Shown here one piece after another: positions 26,995 to 36,914 of a DNA stretch of 64,000 nucleotides. The notes beneath the pieces are model-generated. The model saw nothing but the letters and a program-made list of their open reading frames with translations, made no database searches and was not told where the DNA came from. The position numbers and the translations under genes were made by a program. This DNA comes from Gordonia crocea (GTDB lineage: Bacteria > Actinomycetota > Actinomycetes > Mycobacteriales > Mycobacteriaceae), in contig NZ_BJOU01000011.1 of the NCBI RefSeq assembly GCF_009932435.1, forward strand, positions 62,001 to 126,000, written 5' to 3'. Each line of letters begins with the position of its first letter. Positions within the stretch are counted from its first letter, which is position 1.

Positions 26995-28005
26995 ATGTCG
27001 ATCATCCGCGGGTCTGCGCTGACCGGATACACCGACCAGGTGCACGCCATCGGCGGGAATGCCCGGGCCTACGCCGACGCCGCGCGGGTCCCGTTTGACG
27101 ACATCGGCTGCCACGACCGCTACATCCCGCTGCGCAACGGCATCCGGCTGCTGGAGGACGTCGCCGCCGGACTGCGGGTGCCCGACTTCGGACGCCGCCT
27201 CGCGAAGCGGCAGGGAATCGAGATCCTCGGCGCCGTCGGGCTCGCCGGCCGCAACGCGGCCACCGTCGGCGACGCCTTCGCGGTATTCGAAACGTTCATG
27301 GCCTCCTACAGTCCGGCCATCCACACCCGGATGGTGCCGCACCGCAAGACCGACCTGCGCCGGTTCGGATTCTCCTATTGGCTCGACCCCCAGCCTGACC
27401 AGGCCCAGGCCATCGAGCTGTCGCTGGGCGTCGTCCTCCAACTGCTCCGACGATTCCTGGGCGCCGACTATCGCCCCGTAGCCGTACATCTCCCCCATGC
27501 GCCGATGACCTCGGAGGAGGACTACGCCGGATACTTCCGGTGCCCCGCGCAATTCCAGGCCCCCGTGGCGGGCTTCAGTCTTCGCGTCGAGGATCTGGCG
27601 CGTCCACTGCCAACCGACCACCTCGCCCGACAAACGGCCGTCGACTACCTCACCACCACGCTGGGCGACGTGAGCCCGAGCACCACGATCCTCGTCCGCA
27701 CCCTCGTACGCCAAGCACTCCCACTCGGCGAATGCGGACTGCCCGGCGTCGCCGGACAACTGGGTCTACACCCCAAAACCCTGCAACGACGACTCGCCGC
27801 CGAAGACGCCGTGTTCGGCGACCTCGTCGACGACGTCCGTCGCGAGACCGCACGGCACCTCCTCGTCGACACCACCATCGGATTCGATCAAGTGAGCCGC
27901 CAGATCGGCTATGCCGAGCAAAGCGTCTTGACCCGCTCGTGCAAGCGCTGGTTCGGAATGACACCGCGCGACATCCGTCGTACCCGATCAACGAACGGCG
28001 CATGA
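26995..28005 (+). CDS. AraC family transcriptional regulator
   Basis: A 336-residue regulator with an N-terminal arabinose-binding-like (OruR-type) domain (DYADAARVPFDD... to about 190) and a C-terminal AraC double helix-turn-helix (GVAGQLGLHPKTLQRRLAAE... IGYAEQSVLTRSCKRWFGMTPRDIRR). I take ATG 26995; TTG 26980, 15 nt upstream and in frame, has a better-placed GAGG. It is divergent from the sulfatase gene and probably controls it. Confidence 0.9.
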   Translation: MSIIRGSALTGYTDQVHAIGGNARAYADAARVPFDDIGCHDRYIPLRNGIRLLEDVAAGLRVPDFGRRLAKRQGIEILGAVGLAGRNAATVGDAFAVFETFMASYSPAIHTRMVPHRKTDLRRFGFSYWLDPQPDQAQAIELSLGVVLQLLRRFLGADYRPVAVHLPHAPMTSEEDYAGYFRCPAQFQAPVAGFSLRVEDLARPLPTDHLARQTAVDYLTTTLGDVSPSTTILVRTLVRQALPLGECGLPGVAGQLGLHPKTLQRRLAAEDAVFGDLVDDVRRETARHLLVDTTIGFDQVSRQIGYAEQSVLTRSCKRWFGMTPRDIRRTRSTNGA

Positions 28006-28034
28006 AAGGTCCCGGCTCCTCCCGCTCCCCCATT

Positions 28035-28090
28035 GCGGTCCCGCTCCACCGGCCGGAGGAGCGCGATCACGGTGAGGGAGCGGGAACCGC
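28035..28090. terminator. Long hairpin after the araC gene
   Basis: GCGGT-CCCGCTCC (28035-28047) pairs with GGAGCGGGAACCGC (28077-28090) with one bulged base and a 29-nt loop. It lies 29 bp after the AraC stop. It may end that transcript. Confidence 0.5.
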
Positions 28091-28120
28091 GCCACCCGCG
28101 GATCGTGCCCGGCGCATGAA

Positions 28121-28150
28121 AAATCCCCCTGGCCAGCTACGCCAGGGGGA
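28121..28150 (-). terminator. Intrinsic terminator of the tmRNA gene
   Basis: TCCCCCTGGC (28124-28133) and GCCAGGGGGA (28141-28150) form a perfect 10-bp stem. On the minus strand it is followed by a run of U. It starts 7 nt beyond the tmRNA 3' end. Confidence 0.85.
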
Positions 28151-28157
28151 CCTTCGT

Positions 28158-28531
28158 TGGTGGAGCTGCCGGGAATTGAACCCGGGTCCTCCGCCGCTTC
28201 ACTGGGGCTTCTCCGTGTGCAGTCCGCTATGTCGTTACTCGGATCTCTCGGTCACGCGAACAAGCCGAGAGGACAATCCCAGTCGCTGTGTGATTTCCCG
28301 ACCCCGCCCGCGACCGGCGGTGTCGGTAAGTCCCCGAAGCTGATGCCGGCATCCGGGTGTGAGGACACCACCCGGGCCGACAGACTAGCCGTCGCTGATT
28401 AAGCAGCGAGGGCGTAGTCGCGCTGATTGGAATCGGCGCTTAATTGGTTGCTACGACGCTCACGGTGGTCTCTAGCCTGCACCGACACGCTTCCCCCAAC
28501 TCGACGCACAGAGTCGAAACCGATCAGCCCC
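28158..28531 (-). ncRNA. ssrA: Transfer-messenger RNA (tmRNA)
   Basis: About 374 nt. The 5' end GGGGCTGATCGGTTTCGACT and the 3' end TCAATTCCCGGCAGCTCCACCA form the tRNA-Ala-like domain, with CCA encoded. The internal reading frame gives the tag tail DSNQRDYALAA followed by TAA (28401-28403), preceded by the alanine resume codon. With SmpB, encoded about 0.8 kb upstream on the same strand, it rescues stalled ribosomes. A TACACT hexamer at 28567-28572 is a possible -10. Confidence 0.96.
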
Positions 28532-28628
28532 GAGTAGGGATCCACTGCTTTCGCAGCGGACTATTCAGTGTAACCGTCCGCGCGTCGCAAATCATCCCGT
28601 TTATTTCGGGGCCCCACGCACCCGACCG

Positions 28629-29354
28629 TCAAACGATTTCCAGCAGTAGCGAATCCCCCGGCCCGACCACCCCGCCGAGCAACCCGCTGCGCGAGGTGAA
28701 CTCTCGACCACTCCACGCGTCGATCGCGCGGATCGTCCCGGCCAGGCTGAGGGCGGCGGTGGCCACGACGACGCCAGTCGGCTGATCGCCCCGGTTGGTC
28801 AGTGCCACGACCAGCCCCTTCAGGCCGACGGCCCGCGAGGCGATGAACACCCCGGCGTCGTCGCGCACCACACCCCCGACGGCTCCGCGCTGATCACCGG
28901 CCAACGCCAGCACGTCGGCATTGGCGACGACGCCGCGCACTCCCGGCGACAACGCCCCCGCCACACCGCGCACCATCCACGGCCGCGCGGCCATCAGATC
29001 AGCGGTCAGCTCCGTGCGCAGGGCGGCCTCCGAGGTATCGGCGGCCACGGAGTTCACCACGGCCCCGGCCGGTATCGCCGTCACGAGTTCGATCCCGCGC
29101 CCGGCCAATGCCGCCGCAACCGCGAAGCGATGAGGCGAATCCGCACAGGGCGCCACCACCAGCCGACGGTAGCCCGCATCGCGCAACCCCGATCCGACCA
29201 GGCCGTCGGCCTCCGCGACGACGGCGGGTACCGAGCAGACCGCCGCCGAACTCACCCAGTGCGGCTGCGGGACCACCGGATCCGGGTCGGGCACCGCACA
29301 TCCCCCGCAGACGCCGGCCACCAGAACCGCGGCCAGCAATCGGACGGGGCACAT
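28629..29354 (-). CDS. Lipoprotein with similarity to GH27 C-terminal region
   Basis: A 241-residue protein with a signal peptide and lipobox (VAGVCGGC). The middle and end (RPWMVRGVAGALSPGVRGVVANADVLALAGDQ, then GLKGLVVALTNRGDQPTGVVV, then GPGDSLLLEIV) resemble the late part and beta-sandwich of family 27 alpha-galactosidases. The barrel N-terminal half with the catalytic nucleophile is missing, so it is probably not an active glycosidase. It lies 7 bp after smpB. Confidence 0.65.
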   Translation of the reverse strand: MCPVRLLAAVLVAGVCGGCAVPDPDPVVPQPHWVSSAAVCSVPAVVAEADGLVGSGLRDAGYRRLVVAPCADSPHRFAVAAALAGRGIELVTAIPAGAVVNSVAADTSEAALRTELTADLMAARPWMVRGVAGALSPGVRGVVANADVLALAGDQRGAVGGVVRDDAGVFIASRAVGLKGLVVALTNRGDQPTGVVVATAALSLAGTIRAIDAWSGREFTSRSGLLGGVVGPGDSLLLEIV

Positions 29355-29361
29355 CGGTCTC

Positions 29362-29832
29362 CTACATCCCCTTGACGCGGCGGCCGACTTCGCGCTCGAC
29401 TTCGCGCTGCGCGGTGCGCTTGGCGATGTCCTGGCGCTTGTCGTGCGCCTGCTTGCCGCGGGCCAACGCCAGCTCCACCTTCACCCGGCCGTCGCTGAAG
29501 TACAGCGACAGCGGGACCAGGGTCAGGTTCCCGTCGCGGATCTTGCCGACGAGGTTGTCGATCTCACGCCGGTGCAGCAAGAGCTTCCGGTTGCGCAGCG
29601 GCGCGTGGTTGGTCCACGACCCCGAGCCGTACTCGGCGATGTGCAGCCCGCGCAGCCACACCTCGCCGTCGTCGACGGTCGCGAAGGCGTCCACCAACGA
29701 CGCCTTGCCGTCGCGCAGGCTTTTCACCTCGGTGCCCAACAACGCAACCCCGGCCTCGTAGGTGTCGAGGATGGTGTAGTTGTGGCGCGCCTTGCGGTTG
29801 GTCGCGATGGCTTTGCGACCCTTCTCTTTCAC
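29362..29832 (-). CDS. smpB: SsrA-binding protein
   Basis: A 156-residue protein that binds tmRNA and brings it to stalled ribosomes. Conserved segments are [29 protein letters not shown] and the C-terminal [18 protein letters not shown] start it at GTG 29832 ([14 protein letters not shown]), with AAGGGAAA upstream; the ORF extends further without similarity. It follows ftsX by 37 bp, as in M. tuberculosis. Confidence 0.97.
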   Translation of the reverse strand: MKEKGRKAIATNRKARHNYTILDTYEAGVALLGTEVKSLRDGKASLVDAFATVDDGEVWLRGLHIAEYGSGSWTNHAPLRNRKLLLHRREIDNLVGKIRDGNLTLVPLSLYFSDGRVKVELALARGKQAHDKRQDIAKRTAQREVEREVGRRVKGM

Positions 29833-29869
29833 TGCGTTTCCCTTCCAGCGGTTTGTGCGGCGAATCGAT

Positions 29870-30775
29870 TCACTCGCGCACGTACCACCGCAGGGTGACA
29901 TAAGACGTCGCGCTCGCCAACACAATTCCGGTCAGCAGCAGCCACGGTGACACAAAGAGGACGTCCGACGTGGTCACCCGGGCGAGGATGTTGACGCCGT
30001 ACAGGTCGTTGAGCGCGGCGTCGAAGAAGAACTTCTTGCCGATGAGCAGGCCCGCGACGGCGAGCACCGTGCCGATCACCGCGGCGACCACGGCCTCGAT
30101 GAGGAATGGCAGCTGGGTGTACCACCTCGTCGCACCGACCAGGCGCATGATCGACACCTCGGTCCGCCGCGTATACGCGGCCATCTGGACGGTGTTGGCG
30201 ATCAATAACACCGCCGCCACCCCCAGGATCAACGACAACACGAAGGCCGCATTGCGTGCACCGTTGAGGACGCTGAACAGCCGGTTGACGAGTACCCGCT
30301 GGTCTTGAACGCCGTCGACGCCCAGGTCTTTGCGGTCGGCAAATTTGTCGATCAGTTCGCCATATTTGTCCGGATCGTCGACCCGCACGCGGAACGACGC
30401 CGGCATCGTGTCCGGGGTGACCGCGTCGGCCATCTCCGGGGTGTTCTTGAACGCCTCCTTGGCAGCCTTGTAGGCGTCGTCGAGATTGACCCAGGTGACG
30501 TTGGTGGCGCCGGCCTGCTTCAGCTCCTCGCGCAGCTGGGTACACGGCGCCTTCGTACAATCCGGGTCGGCCCGCGCGACCTCCTCGTTGACGAAGATCT
30601 GCAGCTCGACGCGGTTGAAGAAGATCTGCTGGCTCTTGTTGGCCATCTGCATGACCAGCAGACCGGCCCCCAGCATGCCCAGGGTGATCGCGGTGGTGAT
30701 GATCATCGCGACGGTCATCGTGACGTTGCGACGGAGGCCGTTGAGGACCTCGCTGATGATGAAATTGGCGCGCAT
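29870..30775 (-). CDS. ftsX: Cell division ABC transporter permease FtsX
   Basis: A 301-residue membrane protein with a helix near residue 22-45, a large extracellular domain with two cysteines (DPDCTKAPC), then three C-terminal helices. With FtsE it activates peptidoglycan hydrolases at the septum; in mycobacteria the extracellular domain contacts RipC. The segment [28 protein letters not shown] is a typical FtsX motif. It starts 26 bp after ftsE ends. Confidence 0.97.
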   Translation of the reverse strand: MRANFIISEVLNGLRRNVTMTVAMIITTAITLGMLGAGLLVMQMANKSQQIFFNRVELQIFVNEEVARADPDCTKAPCTQLREELKQAGATNVTWVNLDDAYKAAKEAFKNTPEMADAVTPDTMPASFRVRVDDPDKYGELIDKFADRKDLGVDGVQDQRVLVNRLFSVLNGARNAAFVLSLILGVAAVLLIANTVQMAAYTRRTEVSIMRLVGATRWYTQLPFLIEAVVAAVIGTVLAVAGLLIGKKFFFDAALNDLYGVNILARVTTSDVLFVSPWLLLTGIVLASATSYVTLRWYVRE

Positions 30776-30801
30776 GTGCTTGCTCTCCTCGATCCGGTGC
30801 G

Positions 30802-31488
30802 TCAGCCGATGCCGTACACGCCGTGCTTGTCGTCGCGAACGAGATGCCCGTTGTCGAATTCCAGCACCCGGCGGCGCATGGCGTCGACGATCTGCCGGTC
30901 GTGGGTGGCCATGACGACGGTCGTGCCGCGCCGGTTCACCCGGTCGAGCACCTCGACGATCTCCTGACTCGTGATCGGATCCAGGTTGCCCGTCGGCTCG
31001 TCGGCCAGCAGCACCAGCGGCCGGTTGACGATGGCCCGGGCGATGGCGACGCGCTGCATCTCACCGCCGGACAACTCGCCGGGCATGCGGTCGGCCTTGC
31101 CGCCGAGACCGACGTACTCGAGCACGTCGGGCACGATCTGGTTGATGGTGTTCGCCGGCTTGCCGATGACCTCGAGGGCGAAGGCGACGTTCTCGGCGAC
31201 CGACTTCTGCTGCAGCAGCCGGAAGTCCTGGAACACGCACCCGATCGACTGGCGCAGCTTGGGCACCTGGCGCGCCCGCAACGTGTTGACGTGGAAGTCA
31301 CCGACCCAGATGTCGCCCGAGGTGGGCTTGTCCTCCTTGAGCAGCATCCGGAAGAACGTGGACTTGCCCGAACCCGACGGACCGATGAGGAAGGCGAACT
31401 CGCCCTTGCCCACTTCGAGGCTCACGTTGGACAGCGCCGGCCGCGTCGAGGCCTTGTACTGTTTGGTGACTTTTTCCAGCTTGATCAC
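30802..31488 (-). CDS. ftsE: Cell division ATP-binding protein FtsE
   Basis: A 228-residue ABC ATPase. Walker A is GPSGSGKS, signature [14 protein letters not shown], Walker [14 protein letters not shown], with a switch histidine in [10 protein letters not shown] start at GTG 31488 ([11 protein letters not shown]), which matches the family length of about 229; the longer frame upstream is Arg/Pro-rich and not conserved. It forms the FtsEX complex with the next gene. Confidence 0.97.
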   Translation of the reverse strand: MIKLEKVTKQYKASTRPALSNVSLEVGKGEFAFLIGPSGSGKSTFFRMLLKEDKPTSGDIWVGDFHVNTLRARQVPKLRQSIGCVFQDFRLLQQKSVAENVAFALEVIGKPANTINQIVPDVLEYVGLGGKADRMPGELSGGEMQRVAIARAIVNRPLVLLADEPTGNLDPITSQEIVEVLDRVNRRGTTVVMATHDRQIVDAMRRRVLEFDNGHLVRDDKHGVYGIG

Positions 31489-31567
31489 GGGTTGCCAGTG
31501 TAGCGACGGGACCTGAGCGGACCTCTCAGGCGCGCCGCTGCGGCGCCTCCCCGGCACCGCCGGAGCG

Positions 31568-31720
31568 CTACCGCCCCGGTACCGCTGGCGCGACTGTGCT
31601 GGTCGGCGTCGATGGCGCGGTCGGCTCCTCCGCGCTGGAGTACAAGTAGAGCGCAAACAGTACGACGAAGACGACGGCGAGGACCGCGGTCACCAGGCGA
31701 CGACGGCGAGTGCTCCCCAT
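31568..31720 (-). CDS. Small single-helix membrane protein
   Basis: A 50-residue protein: Arg-rich N-terminus, one hydrophobic helix ([21 protein letters not shown]) and a Pro/Thr/Ser-rich external tail. It sits between mscS and ftsE, where M. tuberculosis has a proline-rich membrane protein (Rv3103c). I start it at ATG 31720; the longer frame has no support. Function unknown. Confidence 0.7.
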   Translation of the reverse strand: MGSTRRRRLVTAVLAVVFVVLFALYLYSSAEEPTAPSTPTSTVAPAVPGR

Positions 31721-31725
31721 GGCGG

Positions 31726-32607
31726 TCACTCTACTTCTCGACCAGCCGGCGGTTGGTCGTGTTGCCACCCCAGGTCGGCGCGCCGGAGATCGGCCATGAG
31801 GTAGCCGCGCAGCGCGGAGCTCACGTCGAACTGGCGGCCCGGTTGGGTGCGGGCCACGACACGCACCGTGTACGTGTCGGTCCCCATCTCGGTCACCCCG
31901 AGGGGCACCGGCGCATCGAGCAGCAGTGGCGCGTAGCGCTTGTCGGCGAAGAACGCCTCACCGGACTTGGTCAGTTGGTCGTTGACCGCGGCCAGATCGG
32001 CGTCGTCGCCGACGGTGATGTCGACGACCGCGCGCGCCCAATCCCGCGACCGGTTGACCGCCTCGAGCACCTGGCCGTTGGGCACGGTGATCAGCTCGCC
32101 GTCGGCCGACCGCAACCGGGTGGCACGCAGCGTGATGTCCTCGACCAGCCCCTCCGCGATCGCGCCGCCGCTCAGCACCAGCCGCACCCGGTCGCCGTAG
32201 CCGTATTGCTTCTCGGTGACGACGAAGAACCCGGCCAGCACGTCTTGGACGACGCGCTGGGCACCGAAGCCGAGGGCCGCACCGATCACCGCGCCCGGGC
32301 CGATCAACCCGGAGACGGGGACGCCGAGCAGCGCCAGCACCCGGAGACCGGCGATGAAGGCGATGAGCGAGATGGCGACCCAGCGGATCACCTGGAGCAC
32401 GGCCCGCCGGTGCTTGGCGTCCTCGGCCAGGACAATCGCGTCCTCGTCGTGGCGTTGTCGGGTCACGCGGTGCTCAAACCACTCGAGGACCGATCCGATC
32501 AGGCGCGCGACCAGGATCGCGCCGATCACCCACAGGGCGATGGCGAGTCCGGTCACCGACAGCCAATCCCAGGCGCGCTCGAGCGCGCGGGTCACCGCAT
32601 CACCCAA
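31726..32607 (-). CDS. mscS: Small-conductance mechanosensitive channel (MscS family)
   Basis: A 293-residue protein with three N-terminal helices and the MscS pore/beta domain: GPGAVIGAALGFGAQRVVQDVLAGFFVVTEKQYGYGDRV. The region after it (GLVEDITLRATRLRSADGELITVPNGQV) is the conserved beta domain. It would release solutes on hypo-osmotic shock. It starts 4 bp after prfB ends, so the two are probably co-transcribed. Confidence 0.94.
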   Translation of the reverse strand: MGDAVTRALERAWDWLSVTGLAIALWVIGAILVARLIGSVLEWFEHRVTRQRHDEDAIVLAEDAKHRRAVLQVIRWVAISLIAFIAGLRVLALLGVPVSGLIGPGAVIGAALGFGAQRVVQDVLAGFFVVTEKQYGYGDRVRLVLSGGAIAEGLVEDITLRATRLRSADGELITVPNGQVLEAVNRSRDWARAVVDITVGDDADLAAVNDQLTKSGEAFFADKRYAPLLLDAPVPLGVTEMGTDTYTVRVVARTQPGRQFDVSSALRGYLMADLRRADLGWQHDQPPAGREVE

Positions 32608-32611
32608 GCGA

Positions 32612-33736
32612 TCAGCCCTCGTCTCCGTCGTGATCGGCCATCCGCCAGCGGATCCCGGCCTCGATGAAGTCGTCGATCTCGCCGTCGAGCACGCCGGCCG
32701 GGTTGTTGTTCTCCAGGTTGGTCCGCAGATCCTTCACCATCTGGTACGGGTGCAGCACGTAGGACCGCATCTGGTTCCCCCAGCTCGATCCGCCGTCGCT
32801 CTTCAACGCATCCATCTCGGCACGCTCCTCGGCACGCTTGCGCTCGAGCAGCTTGGCCTGCAGGACCCGCATGGCCGAGGCCTTGTTCTGCAGCTGGCTC
32901 TTCTCGTTCTGACAGGTGACGACGATCCCGGTCGGGATGTGGGTAAGGCGCACCGCGGAGTCGGTGGTGTTGACCGACTGGCCGCCCGGACCCGACGAGC
33001 GGTAGACGTCGACCTTCACGTCGTTCTCGTCGATGTCGATATGGTCGGTGGTCTCGACGACCGGCAACACCTCGACCTCGGCGAACGAGGTTTGACGACG
33101 GCCCTGGTTGTCGAACGGGCTGATGCGGACCAATCGGTGGGTGCCCTGCTCGATGGAGAGCGTGCCGTACATGTAGGGCGCCTTGACCGCGAAGGTCGCG
33201 CTCTTGATCCCCGCCTCTTCGGCGTAGGAGGTGTCGTAGACCTCGACGCCGTAGCCGTGGCCCTCGGCCCAGCGGATGTACATCCGCATCAGCATCTGGG
33301 CCCAGTCGGCGGCGTCGACGCCACCCGCTCCCGACCGGATGTTGACCAAGGCGTCGCGCTGGTCGTACTCCCCGGCGAGCATCGTCTTGACTTCCATCGC
33401 CTCGATATCCGACCGCAGCGAGGCCCGCTCGGCATCGGCATCGGCGAGAGCCGCGGCACGGTCGTCGCCCTCCTCGGCCTCGGCGAGCTCGTAGTGCACC
33501 GGCAAGTCGTCGAGCCGCTGGCGCAGCTCGGTGACGCGGCGCATCTCGGCCTGGGCGTGGGACAGGTCGCTGGTGACCTGTTGCGCGTGCTCCTGGTCGT
33601 TCCACAGCTCGGGATCGGACGCCTGCATCTCCAGTTCGTCGATCCGGCGACGCAGTTCGTCGAGGTCGAGAACCTTCTCGACGGTCGTCAAGGTGGCGTC
33701 GAGGGATTCCAGATCGGTGGTCACGTCAGGCTGCAC
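32612..33736 (-). CDS. prfB: Peptide chain release factor 2
   Basis: A 374-residue class I release factor recognising UGA and UAA. The SPF anticodon-like motif ([10 protein letters not shown]) and the GGQ peptidyl-hydrolysis motif ([10 protein letters not shown]) are both present. The start is GTG 33736 ([13 protein letters not shown]). The gene is one continuous frame; the autoregulatory frameshift of many bacterial prfB genes is absent. Confidence 0.97.
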   Translation of the reverse strand: MQPDVTTDLESLDATLTTVEKVLDLDELRRRIDELEMQASDPELWNDQEHAQQVTSDLSHAQAEMRRVTELRQRLDDLPVHYELAEAEEGDDRAAALADADAERASLRSDIEAMEVKTMLAGEYDQRDALVNIRSGAGGVDAADWAQMLMRMYIRWAEGHGYGVEVYDTSYAEEAGIKSATFAVKAPYMYGTLSIEQGTHRLVRISPFDNQGRRQTSFAEVEVLPVVETTDHIDIDENDVKVDVYRSSGPGGQSVNTTDSAVRLTHIPTGIVVTCQNEKSQLQNKASAMRVLQAKLLERKRAEERAEMDALKSDGGSSWGNQMRSYVLHPYQMVKDLRTNLENNNPAGVLDGEIDDFIEAGIRWRMADHDGDEG

Positions 33737-33769
33737 AGGGCACCAGCCTACCGGCTCACCTCAAGTCGA

Positions 33770-34144
33770 TTAACCGGTCTGTCCCGGTTCCCACGGGTCG
33801 TCGCCGGAGACGATCAGCCAAGACGACTCCACCTTGCGCGGGTCGTAGCGCACCGAGATGTCCTGCCCGACCTGCGGCCACGGCGAGTTGAGCGACCACG
33901 CGTACGAGCCGTAGACCTCGGTGGGGGTGATGTCGGCGCCGATGACCGTGCCGGAGATCGTCACATAGGCCGAGTCGTTGGCATCGCCGCGGTCCGGTCG
34001 TGGACTGACCCCGGTCACCGTGACGGTGCCCTGACTCATCGCCGCGAGTTTCTCCGCCGATGGCTTGCGCCCTCCGCGCAGGTTGATGATGAGTGCGATG
34101 GCGACAGCGGCCAGCGCGATGGCGATCAAGACGCTCAACAACAT
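33770..34144 (-). CDS. Small membrane-anchored protein of unknown function
   Basis: A 124-residue protein with one N-terminal helix ([21 protein letters not shown]) and an exported soluble domain containing [15 protein letters not shown] and [25 protein letters not shown]. The fold looks like a small beta domain. I do not recognise the family. It is divergent from hisN, with 20 bp between the start codons. Confidence 0.75.
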   Translation of the reverse strand: MLLSVLIAIALAAVAIALIINLRGGRKPSAEKLAAMSQGTVTVTGVSPRPDRGDANDSAYVTISGTVIGADITPTEVYGSYAWSLNSPWPQVGQDISVRYDPRKVESSWLIVSGDDPWEPGQTG

Positions 34145-34150
34145 GCCCGA

Positions 34151-34157
34151 TACCCTA
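34151..34157. promoter_or_regulatory. Shared symmetric -10 element for two divergent genes
   Basis: TACCCTA reads as TACCCT on the plus strand (8 nt before hisN ATG 34165) and TAGGGT on the minus strand (7 nt before ATG 34144). Both fit TANNNT. The two genes may use one bidirectional promoter and produce leaderless messages. Confidence 0.55.
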
Positions 34158-34164
34158 TTTCCTC

Positions 34165-34944
34165 ATGGCCGACCTAGCCACTGCTCTCGAACTCGCCGAT
34201 GCCGCCGACGCCCTCACGCTGCCGCGGTTCGGCGCCCTCGACCTGCAGGTCGATACGAAGCCCGACCTCACGCCGGTCTCCGACGCCGACCTCGCCTGCG
34301 AGACGATGCTGCGCGAACGGATCGGCGCGGCGCTGCCCGGCGATCGGATCATGGGCGAAGAGTTCGGCGGCGACGCACTGGCCGTCGGACGGCAGTGGGT
34401 CATCGACCCGATCGACGGCACCAAGAACTTCGTGCGCGGGGTACCGGTGTGGGCCACCCTGATCGCGTTGATCGACGACGGCGTGCCCATCGTCGGCGTC
34501 GTGTCGGCCCCCGCCCTGGGCCGGCGCTGGTGGGCCGCCGCCGGGCAGGGCGCATTCACCACCGGCCCCGGCGACACCTCCCCGCGCCGGATCGCGGTGT
34601 CCTCGGTGAGCGGCCTGTCCGACGCGAGCCTGGCCTTCTCGAGCCTGTCGGGATGGGCCGAGCGCGGCATCCGCGACCGCTTCGTCGACCTCACCGATGC
34701 CGTCTGGCGGGTCCGCGGCTTCGGCGACTTCTGGAACTATTGCCTCGTCGCGGAGGGCGCCGTCGACATCGCCGCCGAACCCGAGGTCTCGCTGTGGGAC
34801 CTCGCCGCCGTCGACGTCCTCGTGCGCGAGGCCGGCGGGGTGTTCACCAACCTCGAGGGCGAAGCGGGCCCGCGCGGCGGGAGTGCGGTCGCCACCAACG
34901 GCGCCCTGCACGACGAGGTGGTGGCCGCCCTGCGGCCCGCCTGA
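34165..34944 (+). CDS. hisN: Histidinol-phosphatase, inositol monophosphatase type
   Basis: A 259-residue inositol-monophosphatase-fold enzyme. Metal motifs are [19 protein letters not shown] and the late [15 protein letters not shown]. In actinobacteria this type (HisN) dephosphorylates histidinol phosphate in histidine synthesis. The neighbourhood with fadE24/fadE23 further on matches M. tuberculosis Rv3137. Inositol monophosphatase activity is the alternative. Confidence 0.85.
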   Translation: MADLATALELADAADALTLPRFGALDLQVDTKPDLTPVSDADLACETMLRERIGAALPGDRIMGEEFGGDALAVGRQWVIDPIDGTKNFVRGVPVWATLIALIDDGVPIVGVVSAPALGRRWWAAAGQGAFTTGPGDTSPRRIAVSSVSGLSDASLAFSSLSGWAERGIRDRFVDLTDAVWRVRGFGDFWNYCLVAEGAVDIAAEPEVSLWDLAAVDVLVREAGGVFTNLEGEAGPRGGSAVATNGALHDEVVAALRPA

Positions 34945-34973
34945 CGATCAGCGGCCTGGTCAACGGGCGGCGC

Positions 34974-34979
34974 TAGGGT
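34974..34979 (+). promoter_or_regulatory. -10 hexamer of the sirtuin gene (leaderless)
   Basis: TAGGGT, 6 nt before ATG 34986, with no room for a ribosome binding site. Confidence 0.5.
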
Positions 34980-34985
34980 TCAGGG

Positions 34986-35765
34986 ATGCCCAGCGATACC
35001 GTGCAGCAGGTTGCCGACATGATCAGCAGCGCCGACCGCATCACCGTGTTCACCGGTGCCGGGATGTCCGCCGAGAGCGGTATCGCCACCTTCCGCAGCG
35101 GCGATGACGGCCTGTGGGGGCGCTTCGATCCGATGATGCTGGCGTCGGTCGACGGTTGGGAGGCCGATCCACACCTCGTGTGGGGCTGGTACGCCTGGCG
35201 CATCGGCCAGTTGCGCGACGTCGTTCCCAACGCCGGGCATCGCGCGCTCGCCGATCTCGCCCAACACAAAGTTGTCGACGTGGTCACGCAGAACGTCGAC
35301 GACTTGCATGAGCGTGCCGGGAGCACCGTCGTGAGTCATCTGCACGGCAGCCTGACGGCCACCCGCTGCTCGGTGTGCCGGGCGCCCTACGACGGCCCGG
35401 TCGCCCGTCCCTACCACGAGCAAATCGACGGCGATGATCTGGACTCCCTGCGCCTCGCACCGCCGACCTGCGCCCGCTGCGGCGGAGACGTGCGACCGGG
35501 CGTCGTATGGTTCGGCGAGATGCTGCCGGAGCGGGAGTGGGCCAGCGCCGTCGACTCGTTCGACGCCTGCGATCTGGTGCTCGTCGTCGGTACCAGCGGC
35601 ATCGTCTACCCCGCCGCGGGACTCCCCGATCGCGCCGCGGGCCGCGGCGTACCGATCATCGAGGTCAATCCCGACGAGTCTGCGTTGAGCGGCTTGGCGA
35701 CGCATTCGATCCGCTCCACCGCCGCCAGCGCCCTGCCGTTGTTGGCGCGGGTGATCGACGGCTGA
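34986..35765 (+). CDS. cobB: Sir2 family NAD-dependent protein deacylase
   Basis: A 259-residue sirtuin removing acyl groups from lysines, using NAD. Motifs are TGAGMSAESGIATFRS, TQNVDDLHERAG and the catalytic histidine in SHLHGSL. Zinc cysteines are CSVC and CARC. PGVVWFGEMLP is also typical. In actinobacteria such enzymes often activate acyl-CoA synthetases. It is separate from hisN by 41 bp with its own -10. Confidence 0.94.
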   Translation: MPSDTVQQVADMISSADRITVFTGAGMSAESGIATFRSGDDGLWGRFDPMMLASVDGWEADPHLVWGWYAWRIGQLRDVVPNAGHRALADLAQHKVVDVVTQNVDDLHERAGSTVVSHLHGSLTATRCSVCRAPYDGPVARPYHEQIDGDDLDSLRLAPPTCARCGGDVRPGVVWFGEMLPEREWASAVDSFDACDLVLVVGTSGIVYPAAGLPDRAAGRGVPIIEVNPDESALSGLATHSIRSTAASALPLLARVIDG

Positions 35766-35835
35766 CCAATCATCCATGCGGTCGACTGCCCCGCGAAACC
35801 TGTCGGCAGGCCACGACCGGACCGCTAACTTCTTC

Positions 35836-36848
35836 GTGGTGAGAATCATCCCGCTCGACGTGTTCGACACCGAATCCTGCCGCCGGGCGCACGACGTTGA
35901 GGTGGCCAGCGACAACCATCTGCGCCCGTGGAACTCGCCGCCGCCCTTTGACACCGCACTGCTGCATTGGCGCCATACGGACTCGGTGTTCGAGGCCAGC
36001 AGGTGGCTCGTCGAGTCCGACGGCGCGACGGTCGCGGTGGATCGGTCGAGCTTCCCATCGCCAGCAATCTCGACACCGCCTTCATCGACGTCGCGGTCCA
36101 CCCCGAACACCGCGGACGAGGTGTGGGCGGCGCCCTGATCCGACATCTGTTGGACGTCAGCGCCACGGCCGGTCGATCAGCTGTCGTCACCTCCATCGCG
36201 ACACCGATCGACGCCGGACCGGAACACCCCTACCTCAGGTTCGCCGCCAAACACGGATTCACCGTCGCGGCACCGTCCGTCGCACGCCACCTCGAACTGC
36301 CCGTCGACACCGACCGGTTGTCCGACCTGTTCGACGAATCCCGACGGCGTTGGGACGACCGGTACACGGTCTCCACCCACCTCGGCGCCGTCCCCGAGGA
36401 ACGACAGCAGCCGCTCTGTGAGCTGATGGGAATGCTCGAGGCGGAGGCCCCCACCGGCGCGGTGGAACTCGAGCCGATGCGGATAACGCCGGCGGACTAC
36501 CGACAAGATATCGCCAATGCCACCCAGCGCGGCAGCCTGCGCGTCACGACACTGGCCGTCGAACGCCGGTCCGGGCGGCTCGCCGGCTACACCGAGATCA
36601 CCGGTCCAAGCCGCGGGGGGAGGCGAGCCCACCAGGGCGGCACGCTGGTATTGGCAGATCATCGGGGCCACAGCTTGGGAATCGCGTTGAAGACAGCCAA
36701 CATTCGCGAATTTGCCCTACTCACCGACCGCCCGTGTCTGCTGACGACCACCAACGCCGACATGAATGCGCCGATGGTCGCGATCAACGATCTCCTCGGG
36801 TTCCGCGCAGTCGAATCACGCCCGTTATTGCAACGTCTGAACACGTAG
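35836..36848 (+). pseudogene. GNAT acetyltransferase with one apparent base deletion
   Basis: The N-terminal part (VRIIPLDVFDTESCRRAHDVEVASDN, from GTG 35836) and the rest (from VELPIASNLDTAFIDVAVHPEHRGRGVG) lie in different frames. They join if one G is added to GTGGATC near 36040, giving VAVGSVELP and a protein of 337 residues. Two GNAT domains are visible: HRGRGVGGALIRHLL and a degenerate second with DHRGHSLGIALKTANI. Such tandem GNAT proteins are common in actinobacteria. It is either a sequencing error or a recent mutation. Confidence 0.75.
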
Positions 36849-36879
36849 CCGACGAAGCCGCCAGGCCACACAACAGGTG

Positions 36880-36908
36880 TTGCATTAGCACGCGTGTGCG
36901 AGTAGTAT
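36880..36908 (+). promoter_or_regulatory. Promoter of the DUF222-HNH gene
   Basis: -35 TTGCAT (36880-36885), 17-bp spacer, -10 TAGTAT (36903-36908). The ATG at 36915 is 6 nt after the -10, so the message is predicted to be leaderless. Confidence 0.7.
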
Positions 36909-36914
36909 TGGTTC

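Noticed and set aside
29832..29925. N-terminal extension of SmpB
   Set aside because: The extension has no similarity to SmpB and overlaps the ftsX end; GTG 29832 has a ribosome site and gives the usual length.
32612..33736. Programmed frameshift in prfB
   Set aside because: The gene is one open frame from GTG, with no in-frame early TGA.
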